Part shown: piece after piece, positions 36,944-46,073 of the stretch
Position numbering within the stretch: position 1 is the first letter of the stretch
How the letters are laid out: each line of letters opens with the position of its first letter
DNA from: VAZQ01 sp036557665
GTDB lineage: Bacteria; Pseudomonadota; Alphaproteobacteria; Rhizobiales; Xanthobacteraceae
Assembly (NCBI GenBank): GCA_036557665.1
Contig: DATBHG010000005.1
Coordinates: 124,001 to 188,000, forward strand
Length of the DNA: 64,000 bases
Direction of reading: 5' to 3'
Notes under the pieces: model-generated
Database searches by the model: none
Seen by the model: the letters and a program-made list of their open reading frames with translations, nothing else
What the model was told of the DNA's origin: nothing
Made by a program: the position numbers and the translations under genes

Positions 36944-38193
36944 CCAACCTGACTTTGCCCCTGCCCGCCTCTGACGGCGAGCACATTGCTCCTGCGCCGC
37001 GAGTATCGGTGCAGGCTTTTTGCGAAACCGTCGAGACCGCCGCCGCCGTTCAAACCGCAGGAGAGGATCGGCGCCTGGTGAAGGCGCATCTCAAGCTGCA
37101 GATGGGGGGGATCGGAGCGGCTCTCGCGGCATACGGCAATGCGCCCACACCTAACGTCATAATCATTGAAACCGAAAGTCGCGATACGGATCTTCTCGGC
37201 GGCCTCGATTCCCTTGCGGAAGTCTGCGACGCAGGTACGCGCGTCATCATCATCGGTTGCTACAACGACGTTCTGCTCTATCGCGAGCTGTTGCGACGAG
37301 GCATCAGCGACTATCTGATGACGCCCGTCAGTGCGTTTGACGTCGTGCGTGCGATTTGCGGATTGTTTTGCGCTCCTGACGCCAAGCCGGTCGGGAAGAT
37401 CGTTGCCGTTATCGGGGCAAAGGGCGGTGTCGGCGCGTCAACAATCGGCCACAACGTGGCCTGGTCGATCGCGCGCGATTTGAATCTGGACACGGTCATC
37501 GCAGACCTCGACCTCGCTTTTGGAACCGCGGGGCTCGATTTCAACCAGGATCCGCCGCAAGGGATCGCTGATGCGGTATTTTCGCCCGACCGTGTCGATA
37601 CTGCCTTCGTGGACCGGCTGCTCTCGAAGTGCACGGACCGCCTGAACCTGCTTGCTGCTCCTGCGACACTCGACCGTACATGCGACTTCGCCGGCGAATC
37701 ATTCGATGCAGTCTATGACGCATTGCGCGCGACCGTGCCCTGTACCGTGCTCGACGTGCCGCATCAGTGGACCGGCTGGACCAAGCGTGCCCTGGTTGGC
37801 GCTGATGACATTCTCATCGTCGCTGCGCCGGACCTCGCAAATCTGCGCAACGCCAAAAACCTGCTCGACCTGCTGCGTGCAGCCCGTCCCAATGACCGCC
37901 GCCCATCCTACTGCCTCAACCAGGTCGGAATGCCGAAGCGGCCGGAGATCAAGCCTCAGGACTTCGCCAAAGCGCTCGACGACGCGCCGGTCGCCAGCAT
38001 CCCCTTCGAGCCGCAGATCTTCGGCACCGCAGCGAACAACGGACAGATGATTGCCGAGCTATCCTCTTCCCATCGCGCCGCCGACTCTTTCCGTCAGCTC
38101 GCCCAACTCCTCATTGGGCGGACGGAGGCAAAGAAGAGCAAATCGGGACTTCTCAGTCCATTGATCGACAAGCTGATGAAGCGTTCCGCCTGA
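36940..38193 (+). CDS. cpaE: pilus assembly protein CpaE (TadZ-type MinD-like ATPase)
   Basis: A 417-residue protein with an N-terminal receiver-like domain (VIIIETESRDTDLLGGLDSL, then ISDYLMTPV) and a MinD/ParA-type ATPase domain. The deviant Walker A is VIGAKGGVGASTIGHN (about residue 157), and the Walker B region is TVIADLDLAFGTAGLDF. CpaE/TadZ places the pilus at a cell pole. It overlaps cpaD by 4 bp and is 22 bp from cpaF. Confidence 0.95.
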   Translation: MTNLTLPLPASDGEHIAPAPRVSVQAFCETVETAAAVQTAGEDRRLVKAHLKLQMGGIGAALAAYGNAPTPNVIIIETESRDTDLLGGLDSLAEVCDAGTRVIIIGCYNDVLLYRELLRRGISDYLMTPVSAFDVVRAICGLFCAPDAKPVGKIVAVIGAKGGVGASTIGHNVAWSIARDLNLDTVIADLDLAFGTAGLDFNQDPPQGIADAVFSPDRVDTAFVDRLLSKCTDRLNLLAAPATLDRTCDFAGESFDAVYDALRATVPCTVLDVPHQWTGWTKRALVGADDILIVAAPDLANLRNAKNLLDLLRAARPNDRRPSYCLNQVGMPKRPEIKPQDFAKALDDAPVASIPFEPQIFGTAANNGQMIAELSSSHRAADSFRQLAQLLIGRTEAKKSKSGLLSPLIDKLMKRSA

Positions 38194-38215
38194 CTGACGT
38201 TCGGAGTTCATCGCC

Positions 38216-39793
38216 GTGTTCGGTAAGCGTTCTAGCCCGGCAGCCGGGAACAGCCCGCAGGTGCAGCCAAGTCCCGCCGCTCGCCCGGTGGCTGGTGGTC
38301 CCGCGCCCGGGGCAATGCAACCGCGAACCGAAACTGCCGCCAACTCGCCGATGATCGCCGAAGGCGGCCGGGCGCCCATCCCATCGGCAGGGCTGGGGGC
38401 GCCGCTGGTACCTGCCCCTCCCCCGGGGAAGCGCCCGTCAAACGGCGACAACCTGCCGTCACCGCCCATCGCGCCTACGGCCACGGATTCGCGGCACACC
38501 GAGTCCTATTACGAGACCAAAGGCATGGTGTTTGGCGCCCTGATCGAGGCGATCGATCTGGCCCAGCTGGCAAAGCTGGATGCCGACTCCGCGCGCGAGG
38601 AAATCCGCGACATCGTCAACGAGATCATCGCAATCAAAGCGATAGTGATGTCGATCTCCGAGCAGGAAGAGCTGCTGGACGACATCTGCAATGACGTGCT
38701 CGGTTACGGCCCGCTCGAGCCCTTGCTCGCGCGCGACGACATCGCCGACATCATGGTCAACGGCTCCGGGACGACATACATCGAAGTCAAAGGCAAAATC
38801 CAGAAGACCGGAATTCGCTTCCGCGACAACCAGCAACTGCTCAATATCTGCCAGCGCATCGTAAGTCAGATCGGCCGGCGCGTGGACGAATCCTCGCCCA
38901 TCTGCGATGCACGCCTCCCCGACGGCTCTCGCGTCAACGTCATCGTGCCACCGCTGGCCATCGACGGTCCGGCACTGACCATTCGCAAGTTCAGGAAGGA
39001 CAAGCTCACCCTCGAGCAGCTGGTGCGCTACGGAACGATCACCCCGGAGGGCGCCCAGCTCCTCCAGATCATCGGCCGCTGCCGCGTGAACACCATCGTG
39101 TCCGGCGGCACCGGCTCAGGCAAGACGACCCTGCTCAACTGCCTCACCCGCTACATCGATGATGACGAGCGTATCATCACCTGCGAGGACGCGGCGGAGC
39201 TGCAACTGCAACAACCGCATACCGTTCGGCTGGAGACGCGTCCTCCCAACCTCGAAGGCGAGGGCCAGATCACCATGCGCGATTTGGTGCGAAACTGCCT
39301 GCGCATGCGGCCGGAACGCATCATCGTCGGCGAGGTACGCGGTCCCGAGGCATTCGACCTGCTCCAGGCCATGAATACGGGCCACGACGGCTCGATGGGC
39401 ACGCTGCATTCCAACAGCCCACGCGAGGCGCTCTCGCGCATCGAGTCCATGATCACGATGGGCGGCTACTCCCTGCCCTCGCGTACCATCCGAGAGATGG
39501 TGTGCGGATCCATCGACGTGATCGTGCAGGCCGCGCGCCTGCGCGACGGCTCTCGCCGCATCACCCACGTCACCGAAGTGGTCGGGATGGAAGGTGACGT
39601 AATCATAACCCAGGATCTCTTCGTCTTCGAGATGCTCGGGGAGGACGCGCAGGGCAACATCCTGGGGCGGCATCGATCGACCGGGATCGGCCGGCCGCGC
39701 TTCTGGGACCGGGCACGCTACTTCGGCGAGGAGCAACGGCTTGCCGCGGCGCTGGATGCCGCGGAGGTCGCGACCCAACAGGCGCGGACCTGA
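38216..39793 (+). CDS. cpaF: Tad pilus ATPase CpaF
   Basis: A 525-residue type II/IV secretion ATPase. The Walker A motif is SGGTGSGKTTLLN (about residue 300), followed by the Asp box (CEDAAELQL), Walker B RPERIIVGEVRG, and the His box HDGSMGTLHSNSP. The first 90 residues are Pro/Ala-rich and look disordered. The GTG at 38216 starts the frame. It powers Flp pilus extension, with TadB and TadC as the membrane platform. Confidence 0.97.
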   Translation: MFGKRSSPAAGNSPQVQPSPAARPVAGGPAPGAMQPRTETAANSPMIAEGGRAPIPSAGLGAPLVPAPPPGKRPSNGDNLPSPPIAPTATDSRHTESYYETKGMVFGALIEAIDLAQLAKLDADSAREEIRDIVNEIIAIKAIVMSISEQEELLDDICNDVLGYGPLEPLLARDDIADIMVNGSGTTYIEVKGKIQKTGIRFRDNQQLLNICQRIVSQIGRRVDESSPICDARLPDGSRVNVIVPPLAIDGPALTIRKFRKDKLTLEQLVRYGTITPEGAQLLQIIGRCRVNTIVSGGTGSGKTTLLNCLTRYIDDDERIITCEDAAELQLQQPHTVRLETRPPNLEGEGQITMRDLVRNCLRMRPERIIVGEVRGPEAFDLLQAMNTGHDGSMGTLHSNSPREALSRIESMITMGGYSLPSRTIREMVCGSIDVIVQAARLRDGSRRITHVTEVVGMEGDVIITQDLFVFEMLGEDAQGNILGRHRSTGIGRPRFWDRARYFGEEQRLAAALDAAEVATQQART

Positions 39794-39810
39794 GAGCAGA
39801 GGACGCTGCC

Positions 39811-40779
39811 GTGCAAAACATGCCTCTGTTTCTGCTTGTTGCCCTCGCCATCGGGGGTGTCGCATGGGTCTTCCTGTACCCGATCCTTTCCGGAGAGCAG
39901 AAAGCCGAGAAGCGTAAAGAAGGCGTCGTAAGGAGCGGTCCCGGCGTCGCGACGCGCACCAGCCGTGCCGCCGCAAAGCCGCGCCGCGAGCAGATCGAAG
40001 CAACGCTCAAACAGGTCGAAAATCGCCGCGCGAGATCCGCATCCCTGTCAGGCCGCATTGCTCAGGCGGGGCTGAATTGGTCGAAGCAGCGGTTTCTGGT
40101 CACCGCGGGTTTTCTGGGAGCTGTAACTTGCATAACGGCTCTGCTGCTGAATGCCGGAATTTTCACGGCACTCGGGTTCGGTTTTGCCGCAGGCGGCGGG
40201 CTGCCTCTATGGCTGCTAAAATTTCTGAAGAAGCGCCGCGAGACGAAATTCCTGGAAGCGTTCCCGGACGCCGTTGACGTCATCGTACGCGGCGTCAAAG
40301 CCGGGCTCCCGCTGCTGGAAAGTTTGCGCATCATCACCCATGATGCGCCTGAGCCGGTGAAAAGCGAGTTCCGCGGCATCGTCGAGACCCAGGCCATCGG
40401 GATCCCGCTCGGCGAGGCTTCCGGCAAGCTTTATGAGCATATCCCGGTTGCGGAAGCCAACTTTTTCGCCATCGTAATTGGCATTCAACAGAAGGCCGGC
40501 GGAAACCTGTCGGAAGCGCTCGGCAACCTCTCGCGCGTGCTGCGTGACCGCAAGAAGATGAAGGCCAAGATCAGGGCAATGTCCATGGAGGCCAAGGCCT
40601 CGGCCATGATCATCGGCTCGCTGCCGCTTGCGGTGATGACGCTCGTCTATATCACCAGCCCCCAGTACATCGAGCTACTGTGGACGCATCCGATGGGCCG
40701 TCTCATGTTGGCCGGCTCTGCCGCCTGGATGTCGATGGGCGTGCTCGTCATGCGCAAGATGATCAATTTCGACTTCTGA
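39811..40779 (+). CDS. tadB: Flp pilus assembly membrane protein TadB
   Basis: A 322-residue T2SF-type platform protein. It starts with GTG at 39811. An N-terminal membrane segment (PLFLLVALAIGGVAWVFL) is followed by a basic linker, two further segments, the F-domain (FPDAVDVIVRGVKAGLPLLE, with AIVIGIQQKAGGNLSEAL) and C-terminal segments. It interacts with CpaF and TadC in the inner membrane. It is 17 bp after cpaF and 9 bp before tadC. Confidence 0.95.
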   Translation: MQNMPLFLLVALAIGGVAWVFLYPILSGEQKAEKRKEGVVRSGPGVATRTSRAAAKPRREQIEATLKQVENRRARSASLSGRIAQAGLNWSKQRFLVTAGFLGAVTCITALLLNAGIFTALGFGFAAGGGLPLWLLKFLKKRRETKFLEAFPDAVDVIVRGVKAGLPLLESLRIITHDAPEPVKSEFRGIVETQAIGIPLGEASGKLYEHIPVAEANFFAIVIGIQQKAGGNLSEALGNLSRVLRDRKKMKAKIRAMSMEAKASAMIIGSLPLAVMTLVYITSPQYIELLWTHPMGRLMLAGSAAWMSMGVLVMRKMINFDF

Positions 40780-40788
40780 GCAGACTGC

Positions 40789-41766
40789 ATGCTCGATTTT
40801 TTGATAGCAAACGCGCTCGACACCCGTCTTCTGGCCATGGTGTTCGCCGCGGTCGCCGCCGTGGCGACCGTGCTTACCTTGGCCATGCCGCTGATTGCGA
40901 CCGACTCGCTGGGCAAGCGGATGAAGGCGGTCGCCATAGAGCGTGAGAAGCTTCGCCAGCGGGAGCGTGAGCGGCTGGCGCGCGGCGAGAAGATTGCCTT
41001 GCGGCGCTCCCCCAAGCAGTACATGCAGACGGTCGTCGAGCGATTCAACTTGAACAAGTGGGTCGGTCAGGAGGAGGCGCGTGCGCTGCTGGTACAGGCG
41101 GGATATCGCGGCCAGGCTCCTTATATCACCTTTCTGTTTTTCCGTTTGGTGATGCCCGCAGTGATGCTGGTGGCTTCGCTTTTCTATGTCTTTCTCGTCA
41201 TCGAGCTCGATCAGCCTCCCATGATCAAGCTCGCTCTTTGCATCGGGGCTACGTACCTCGGCATGCATCTGCCGGTTTTGTTCATCAAGAACAAGATTTC
41301 GCGCCGGCAGCTTTCGATCAGGCGCGCCTTTCCCGACGCGCTCGATCTGCTGCTGATCTGCGTGGAATCCGGCATGTCGATCGAAACGGGCTTCAAGCGG
41401 GTGGCGGAGGAGATCGGGTCGCAATCCATCCCCCTGACCGAGGAGCTGAGCCTCACCACGGCCGAGCTGTCCTATCTGCAGGACCGTCGCCAAGCCTACG
41501 AGAATCTGGCCAAACGCACCAATCTCGAAGGAGTGAAGTCGGTTTGCATGGCATTGCAGCAGGCGGAACGCTACGGGACCCCCATGGCGCAGACCTTGCG
41601 TGTGATGGCGCAGGAGAACCGGGACATGCGCATGTCCGAGGCCGAGAAGAAAGCGGCTGCTTTGCCGCCCAAGCTGACCGTGCCGATGATCCTGTTTTTC
41701 CTCCCCGTTCTGTTCATCGTCATTCTCGGTCCTGCCGCCATCCGCGTGATGGAAACGATGCGGTAA
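40789..41766 (+). CDS. tadC: Flp pilus assembly membrane protein TadC
   Basis: A 325-residue T2SF platform protein, paralogous to TadB. F-domain motifs are FPDALDLLLICVESGMSIET and LQQAERYGTPMAQTLRVMAQ. Membrane segments lie near residues 15-35, 105-160 and at the C-terminus (LFFLPVLFIVILGPAAI). It is the last gene of the cpa/tad operon in this window. A tadD gene, which follows in many relatives, is not seen downstream. Confidence 0.95.
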   Translation: MLDFLIANALDTRLLAMVFAAVAAVATVLTLAMPLIATDSLGKRMKAVAIEREKLRQRERERLARGEKIALRRSPKQYMQTVVERFNLNKWVGQEEARALLVQAGYRGQAPYITFLFFRLVMPAVMLVASLFYVFLVIELDQPPMIKLALCIGATYLGMHLPVLFIKNKISRRQLSIRRAFPDALDLLLICVESGMSIETGFKRVAEEIGSQSIPLTEELSLTTAELSYLQDRRQAYENLAKRTNLEGVKSVCMALQQAERYGTPMAQTLRVMAQENRDMRMSEAEKKAAALPPKLTVPMILFFLPVLFIVILGPAAIRVMETMR

Positions 41767-41872
41767 CGCAGAGCCATTTAGTCCACGGCCGGCTGCTCTT
41801 CGGGACTGCTGATCTCACCTTCCTCCGACGTTCGGGGGTGGTGACCGGCCGCGGCCCTCTCGCAAGAGATAG

Positions 41873-42136
41873 CTACCGGATAGATCCGGGTCGACATGCT
41901 CCGCATCTCGGACCGGCAGAGCCAGCCGGCTTCGCGCACTGGCCGGGCGGGCAGCGCAGCGCAGGCGCACCGCATCGGCCGCAATGCCACCGCCCGTCGG
42001 GTCCGGCGCGTCCGGGACACATGCCCGCGGGACACTGAGGCCGCCAGGCGCGACCCTCTGTGGCAAGCGGCTCGGCCGCTTGCACCGTCGAAAACAGAAG
42101 CGCCACGGCGACCGCAATACCGGCTACGGCTCGCAT
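41873..42136 (-). CDS. small exported cysteine-rich protein with duplicated CPxGxC/CGxC motif
   Basis: An 87-residue product. It starts at 42136 with a clean signal peptide (MRAVAGIAVAVALLFS, then TVQAAEP). The mature part has eight cysteines in two similar blocks: CPAGMC ... CGRC and CPPGQC ... CGAC. It lies 5 bp after the stop of the cysteine-rich gene upstream, so the two are probably co-translated. No family is known to me. GC-rich DNA leaves several frames open here, so the call rests on the signal peptide and the cysteine pattern. Confidence 0.5.
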   Translation of the reverse strand: MRAVAGIAVAVALLFSTVQAAEPLATEGRAWRPQCPAGMCPGRAGPDGRWHCGRCGAPALRCPPGQCAKPAGSAGPRCGACRPGSIR

Positions 42137-42141
42137 GCACC

Positions 42142-42432
42142 CTACTGCTGTAGCCTGGTGCATGCCTGCTTGCAGACGAGCTGCTGGGTCGTGCAATTCA
42201 GGGTGCAGGGCGAGTTGCCGGGCGGGTTCACGACGCCGGTCGTCGGCCCAACGACGACGCAGGCGTTCTGGCAATTCATCACTTGTGTATCGCAGCCCAC
42301 CAGGCATGCGGTGGAGGACTGCGATGAGATCAGGGGGGTTGGAGTGACAGGTATGGGCGCAACCTGCTGCGCGAGCGCGCCCGAGCTCGTCAGCACGGTG
42401 AGCACAATCCAGACTTGGCGAACAAACCGCAT
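42142..42432 (-). CDS. small exported protein with two identical CX3CX6CX3C blocks
   Basis: A 96-residue product. The ATG at 42432 has GGAGG upstream, and a signal peptide follows (FVRQVWIVLTVLTSSGALAQ). The mature part starts with a Pro/Thr-rich stretch and then has eight cysteines at 43, 47, 54, 58 and 76, 80, 87, 91: the same CX3CX6CX3C spacing twice, 33 residues apart. This spacing suits two helical hairpins joined by disulfides or binding a metal. No known family is recognised. It is divergent from the next small exported protein, with 139 bp between starts. Confidence 0.68.
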   Translation of the reverse strand: MRFVRQVWIVLTVLTSSGALAQQVAPIPVTPTPLISSQSSTACLVGCDTQVMNCQNACVVVGPTTGVVNPPGNSPCTLNCTTQQLVCKQACTRLQQ

Positions 42433-42571
42433 AACAGCCTCCATCGCCGACATCTTTTGCCCGATGATAGCCGCTCCCGACGCAGGCCGCGAGATCGTGA
42501 TGCCGTTTCCGAGCTGCTCTTGGCAGTCTCCTGGATCGTCTCTATCCTTGCGGCTGCTAGGGCGGGAGAGC

Positions 42572-42910
42572 ATGATGTTGCGTCTGGCGTCGGCGTTCGG
42601 GCTCGCCCTCTTCATTACCCAAGCGGTGTTCGCAGACGAGGCGCCCTATCAGCGGCGGTGGCATTACCGGCATGGTTGGTATCTGCCGCGACAACGCCAT
42701 GTGATCGAGGTGGTGCAACCGCCTTACAGCGGGATCTTCATCATTAACGGAATTCGCTTTACCGGCATGACGCCCGCCTGTTTCGGCTGGGCTGCGGGCG
42801 AGCCCATCGGCCTTGTGGCCGGCGACTGGCACGGGCACTGCGTCACCGCGGTGTTCTATAACTTCTGGCGCCGGAACACTTGTCAGATGTGGTGCCGCGC
42901 CGCCCACTGA
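42572..42910 (+). CDS. small exported protein, unknown function
   Basis: A 112-residue product. Two ATGs (42572, 42575) follow a GGGAGAG site. The signal peptide is LRLASAFGLALFITQAVFAD. The mature part is rich in aromatic residues, His and Arg. It has a stretch PPYSGIFIINGIRFTGMTPAC and ends with a pair of cysteines (TCQMWCRAAH); four cysteines in all. I recognise no domain, though similar small exported proteins seem frequent in Bradyrhizobium relatives. It is divergent from the cysteine-rich pair. Confidence 0.65.
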   Translation: MMLRLASAFGLALFITQAVFADEAPYQRRWHYRHGWYLPRQRHVIEVVQPPYSGIFIINGIRFTGMTPACFGWAAGEPIGLVAGDWHGHCVTAVFYNFWRRNTCQMWCRAAH

Positions 42911-42965
42911 TGGCTCGTGGCTCGTAGGAGCGAGCCCACCCTTCCCCTCTTAGAACCGAGGGACC

Positions 42966-44066
42966 CTAAAAGCTCGTAACCGGCGGGTACGCGTGTCGGC
43001 GGCCGTTGAAATCCTCGACCGCATATCGAGCTTCTCCGGAGCTCGGCGGCATTCGCGCCAAATAGCTCGGCCCGATCGGTGACTTGCCGTGGCCGCCCGG
43101 AATATCGAGCACATAGGTCGGCTGACATAGCCCGGAGAGACGCCCGCGCAGCGCCCGCATCAGCTCCTGGCCATGCTCGATGGTCGTGCGCCAATGGGCA
43201 GTGCCCGGAGCAAGATCGCCATGATGCAGATAGTAGGGCTTGATGCGGCATTCGACCAACGCGCGCATCAACGCTGCGAGCGTCCGCGGATCGTCATTGA
43301 TGCCGCGCAACAGCACGGTCTGGCTCAGCAGCGGAATCCCGGCATCGACCAGCCGCGCGCACGCCGCGCGCGCCTTGCGCGTGAGCTCACGCGGATGGTT
43401 GGCGTGAAGCACGACGTAGGTCGCCTTGCCCGACGCCTTGAGCGCCCGCACCAGGGCGGGGGTGATGCACGCCGGGACAACTACCGGCACCCGGGTATGC
43501 ACGCGCAGAATCTTGACGTGCTTGATGGCAGCGAGCGCATTCGTAATCGCCGCCAACCGGCGCGCCGAGAGCACGAGCGGATCGCCACCCGTGAGGACCA
43601 CCTCCCATACGCCCGCCTGGCCGCGGATGTAGTCGATCGCGGCCGTCAGCTCCGGGCGCGAGAGTGGTCGCTCCCGCCCGACCGCTTCGCGGCGGAAACA
43701 AAAACGGCAATAGACGGCGCACACGTGGAGCGGCTTGAGCAATACGCGGTCGGGATAGCGATGAACGATGCCGGGCACCGGCGAGTGCGCCCGCTCTCCC
43801 AGAGGATCGACATTCTCCTCAGGCAGGACTTGCAACTCGGCCGCCTCGGGAATGAACTGACGCCCGATCGGGTCGTCTCGGTCGCGCACATCGATGAGCT
43901 CCGCCATGTCCGCCGTCAGCGCAACCGCATAGCGCTCGGCAACTCCGTTGATTTCGTCCAGACGGGAGGAAGGGAGAAGCCTCGCGGCAACGAGAGCCTC
44001 CGCTGTAGACAACGTCTTGCGCATGCAATCCACTCGCAGTCCTCTGCCGCCGTCATCGAAACGCAT
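42966..44066 (-). CDS. epmB: EF-P beta-lysylation protein EpmB (lysine 2,3-aminomutase family)
   Basis: About 366 residues from the ATG at 44066, which has AAAGG upstream; the ATG at 44024 is an alternative that fits the family N-terminus. The radical SAM motif CAVYCRFCFRRE (Cys116, Cys120, Cys123) binds the 4Fe-4S cluster, and VVLTGGDPLVLSARRL is the SAM-binding GGD. The family isomerises lysine to beta-lysine; with epmA and efp close by (46074, 47240) the EF-P-modifying role is far more likely than free-lysine metabolism. It lacks the extra C-terminal zinc-binding residues of clostridial KamA. Confidence 0.9.
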   Translation of the reverse strand: MRFDDGGRGLRVDCMRKTLSTAEALVAARLLPSSRLDEINGVAERYAVALTADMAELIDVRDRDDPIGRQFIPEAAELQVLPEENVDPLGERAHSPVPGIVHRYPDRVLLKPLHVCAVYCRFCFRREAVGRERPLSRPELTAAIDYIRGQAGVWEVVLTGGDPLVLSARRLAAITNALAAIKHVKILRVHTRVPVVVPACITPALVRALKASGKATYVVLHANHPRELTRKARAACARLVDAGIPLLSQTVLLRGINDDPRTLAALMRALVECRIKPYYLHHGDLAPGTAHWRTTIEHGQELMRALRGRLSGLCQPTYVLDIPGGHGKSPIGPSYLARMPPSSGEARYAVEDFNGRRHAYPPVTSF

Positions 44067-44307
44067 GTCGGCAGCCTTTCCTACTACTCTACAACCCGAG
44101 CTCGGCAGCATGAAGCTTGGCTGTCGATCCAGATGGGGCTTCACGCACGATCCCGCCAATCCTGAGTTGGCCCTTCCCTGCAAGCTCCGCTCGGCGGACC
44201 TTCTTTCAGGGCAAGGCATGGCGCGCCCCCGTTCTGCTGCACTCGTTCTTGCGGACATGTGCAATTCGGTGTTGGTATGGGCCGGGGCAGGCAGGAGCGA
44301 GGACCGG

Positions 44308-46002
44308 ATGAAGAACTATCTCGATGGCGGCGAGGCCATTCTGGAGGCATTTCGCAGGCTCAAGATCGATTACATCATGTCCTCTCCAGGCTCCGAATGG
44401 TCGCCCCTGTGGGAGGCGCTTGCGCGGCAGAAGCTCGACCGCAAGAGCGGGCCGACCTTTGTTGAATCGTGGCATGAAACGCTCGCGGTCAACATGGCGG
44501 CCGGCTACACCTTGATCACGGGGCGGCCGCAGGCGGTGCTGCTGCATGCGGGGGTAGGCATGCTGCAGGGAAGCATGGGGGTTCACGGCGCGCTGCAAAA
44601 CGAGATCCCGATGGTGGTGATGTCGGGCGAGTCGCAGACGCTGGGGGAGGATCCCGACCTCGATATCGAGCAACAGTGGTATGGCGGCCTCACCGTCGGC
44701 GGCATCGAACGTTTCGTCGAGCCGGTGTCGAAATGGGCCCGCGCGGTGACCAGTCCTTACACCCTGTACGAAAGCGTCATCCGCGCGGGGGAGATGGCAC
44801 AGCGCGTACCGAAGGGGCCCATTTATCTCAATGTCGCACTCGAGCATATGTTGCATGACTGGACACCGCCGGCCGCTCCCCGCGAAGTCCCGCCGGCGCC
44901 GATCTTGCAGCCGAGCGCCCGGGACGTGGAATACGTCGCCGACCTCCTGCGCAATGCTAAGAACCTCGTCATCGTGACCGAAACTTCCGGACGCGATCCC
45001 AAGGCGTTCTCGGGGCTGGTCGAGCTCGCCGACCTCCTTGCCATCCCGGTGATCAACGGGCGCGCCAATGCCTACGCAAATTTCCCGACCGATCATCCGC
45101 TCTATCTCGGCATGGGCGCCTATAAAGCGGTGGATACTGCGGATCTCGTCCTGCTCGTCGGCGGTCGTGCACCCTGGTACCCCGCGCAGCGGCGCCCCAC
45201 GAGCGGCAGGATCATCGCCATCAATGACAACCCGCTCAAGGGTCACATGGTGTACCAGAATCTGCACATCGACTTTTATCTCGAGGGCGACATTGCGGCA
45301 TCCCTTTCCATGCTCGCGGCTGCCTTGCAGGAGGCGCCTGCGCAAGACGGCACGGTGAAGAGCCGCCGCCAGCGTTGGACCCGCGAGCATGAATCTCACC
45401 TCGCCGCTCTGCACGCGGAAATAGAGAAGGCTCAGAACGGAAGCGGCATCGACCCGCTTTCGTTGATGCGGGCACTCAACGAGGTCATGCCGGCCGATAC
45501 GATCTACGTAGATGAGACCATCACCCATTCCCCGATGCTGCGCCAGCATCTCTCCCAGACGCAGCCGCAAAGCTTCTTCCGCGGGTCAGGCGGTCTCGGC
45601 CAGGGTATTGGCACGGCGCTTGGGATCAAGCTTGCTGCGCGCCAGCGTCCCGTGGTGCTCCTCGTCGGCGACGGCTCCTTTCTCTACAATCCGATAATCC
45701 AGGCGCTCGGTGCCTCGCAGCGACACGAGTTGCCGATCATCATCGTTGTGCTCAACAACAAGAAATACGAGGCGATGCGCAAGGGGCACGTGCACCATTA
45801 TCCCGATGGCGTCTCGGCCAGCAAGAACCTGCACTATGGCGTGACCATCGATGCGCCGAACTACGCCGAGCTCGGCAGCCATTTCGGCTTCCACGGCGAA
45901 CGCGTCGAGAAGAGCTCGGCGCTCCAAGGCGCGTTGAAGAACGGGCTTGCCGCCACTAAGGACGGCAAAACATCGATCCTCAACGTGGAGCTGACCCGCT
46001 GA
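44308..46002 (+). CDS. TPP-dependent enzyme (acetolactate synthase-like superfamily)
   Basis: A 564-residue thiamine diphosphate enzyme starting at 44308 (GAGGA upstream). The catalytic Glu lies in VESWHETLAVNMAAGY, and the TPP/Mg motif is GDGSFLYNPIIQALG ... VVLNN (about residues 450-480). It has the three-domain pattern of the superfamily. It is not IlvB: it lacks the usual FAD-binding middle domain pattern and has no regulatory subunit gene nearby. It is inserted between epmB (divergent) and epmA (convergent). The substrate is unknown; decarboxylases and carboligases share this fold. Confidence 0.85.
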   Translation: MKNYLDGGEAILEAFRRLKIDYIMSSPGSEWSPLWEALARQKLDRKSGPTFVESWHETLAVNMAAGYTLITGRPQAVLLHAGVGMLQGSMGVHGALQNEIPMVVMSGESQTLGEDPDLDIEQQWYGGLTVGGIERFVEPVSKWARAVTSPYTLYESVIRAGEMAQRVPKGPIYLNVALEHMLHDWTPPAAPREVPPAPILQPSARDVEYVADLLRNAKNLVIVTETSGRDPKAFSGLVELADLLAIPVINGRANAYANFPTDHPLYLGMGAYKAVDTADLVLLVGGRAPWYPAQRRPTSGRIIAINDNPLKGHMVYQNLHIDFYLEGDIAASLSMLAAALQEAPAQDGTVKSRRQRWTREHESHLAALHAEIEKAQNGSGIDPLSLMRALNEVMPADTIYVDETITHSPMLRQHLSQTQPQSFFRGSGGLGQGIGTALGIKLAARQRPVVLLVGDGSFLYNPIIQALGASQRHELPIIIVVLNNKKYEAMRKGHVHHYPDGVSASKNLHYGVTIDAPNYAELGSHFGFHGERVEKSSALQGALKNGLAATKDGKTSILNVELTR

Positions 46003-46073
46003 CCTGCTCCTGCGCTCGCGATCAGCGCGATGTGCGAGCTTGCCGCGAGGCTTGTCTCGTCCGCGCGCTCTGC

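Noticed and set aside
44308..46002. IlvB (acetolactate synthase large subunit)
   Set aside because: Sequence is only superfamily-like, and no ilvN/ilvC genes are adjacent.
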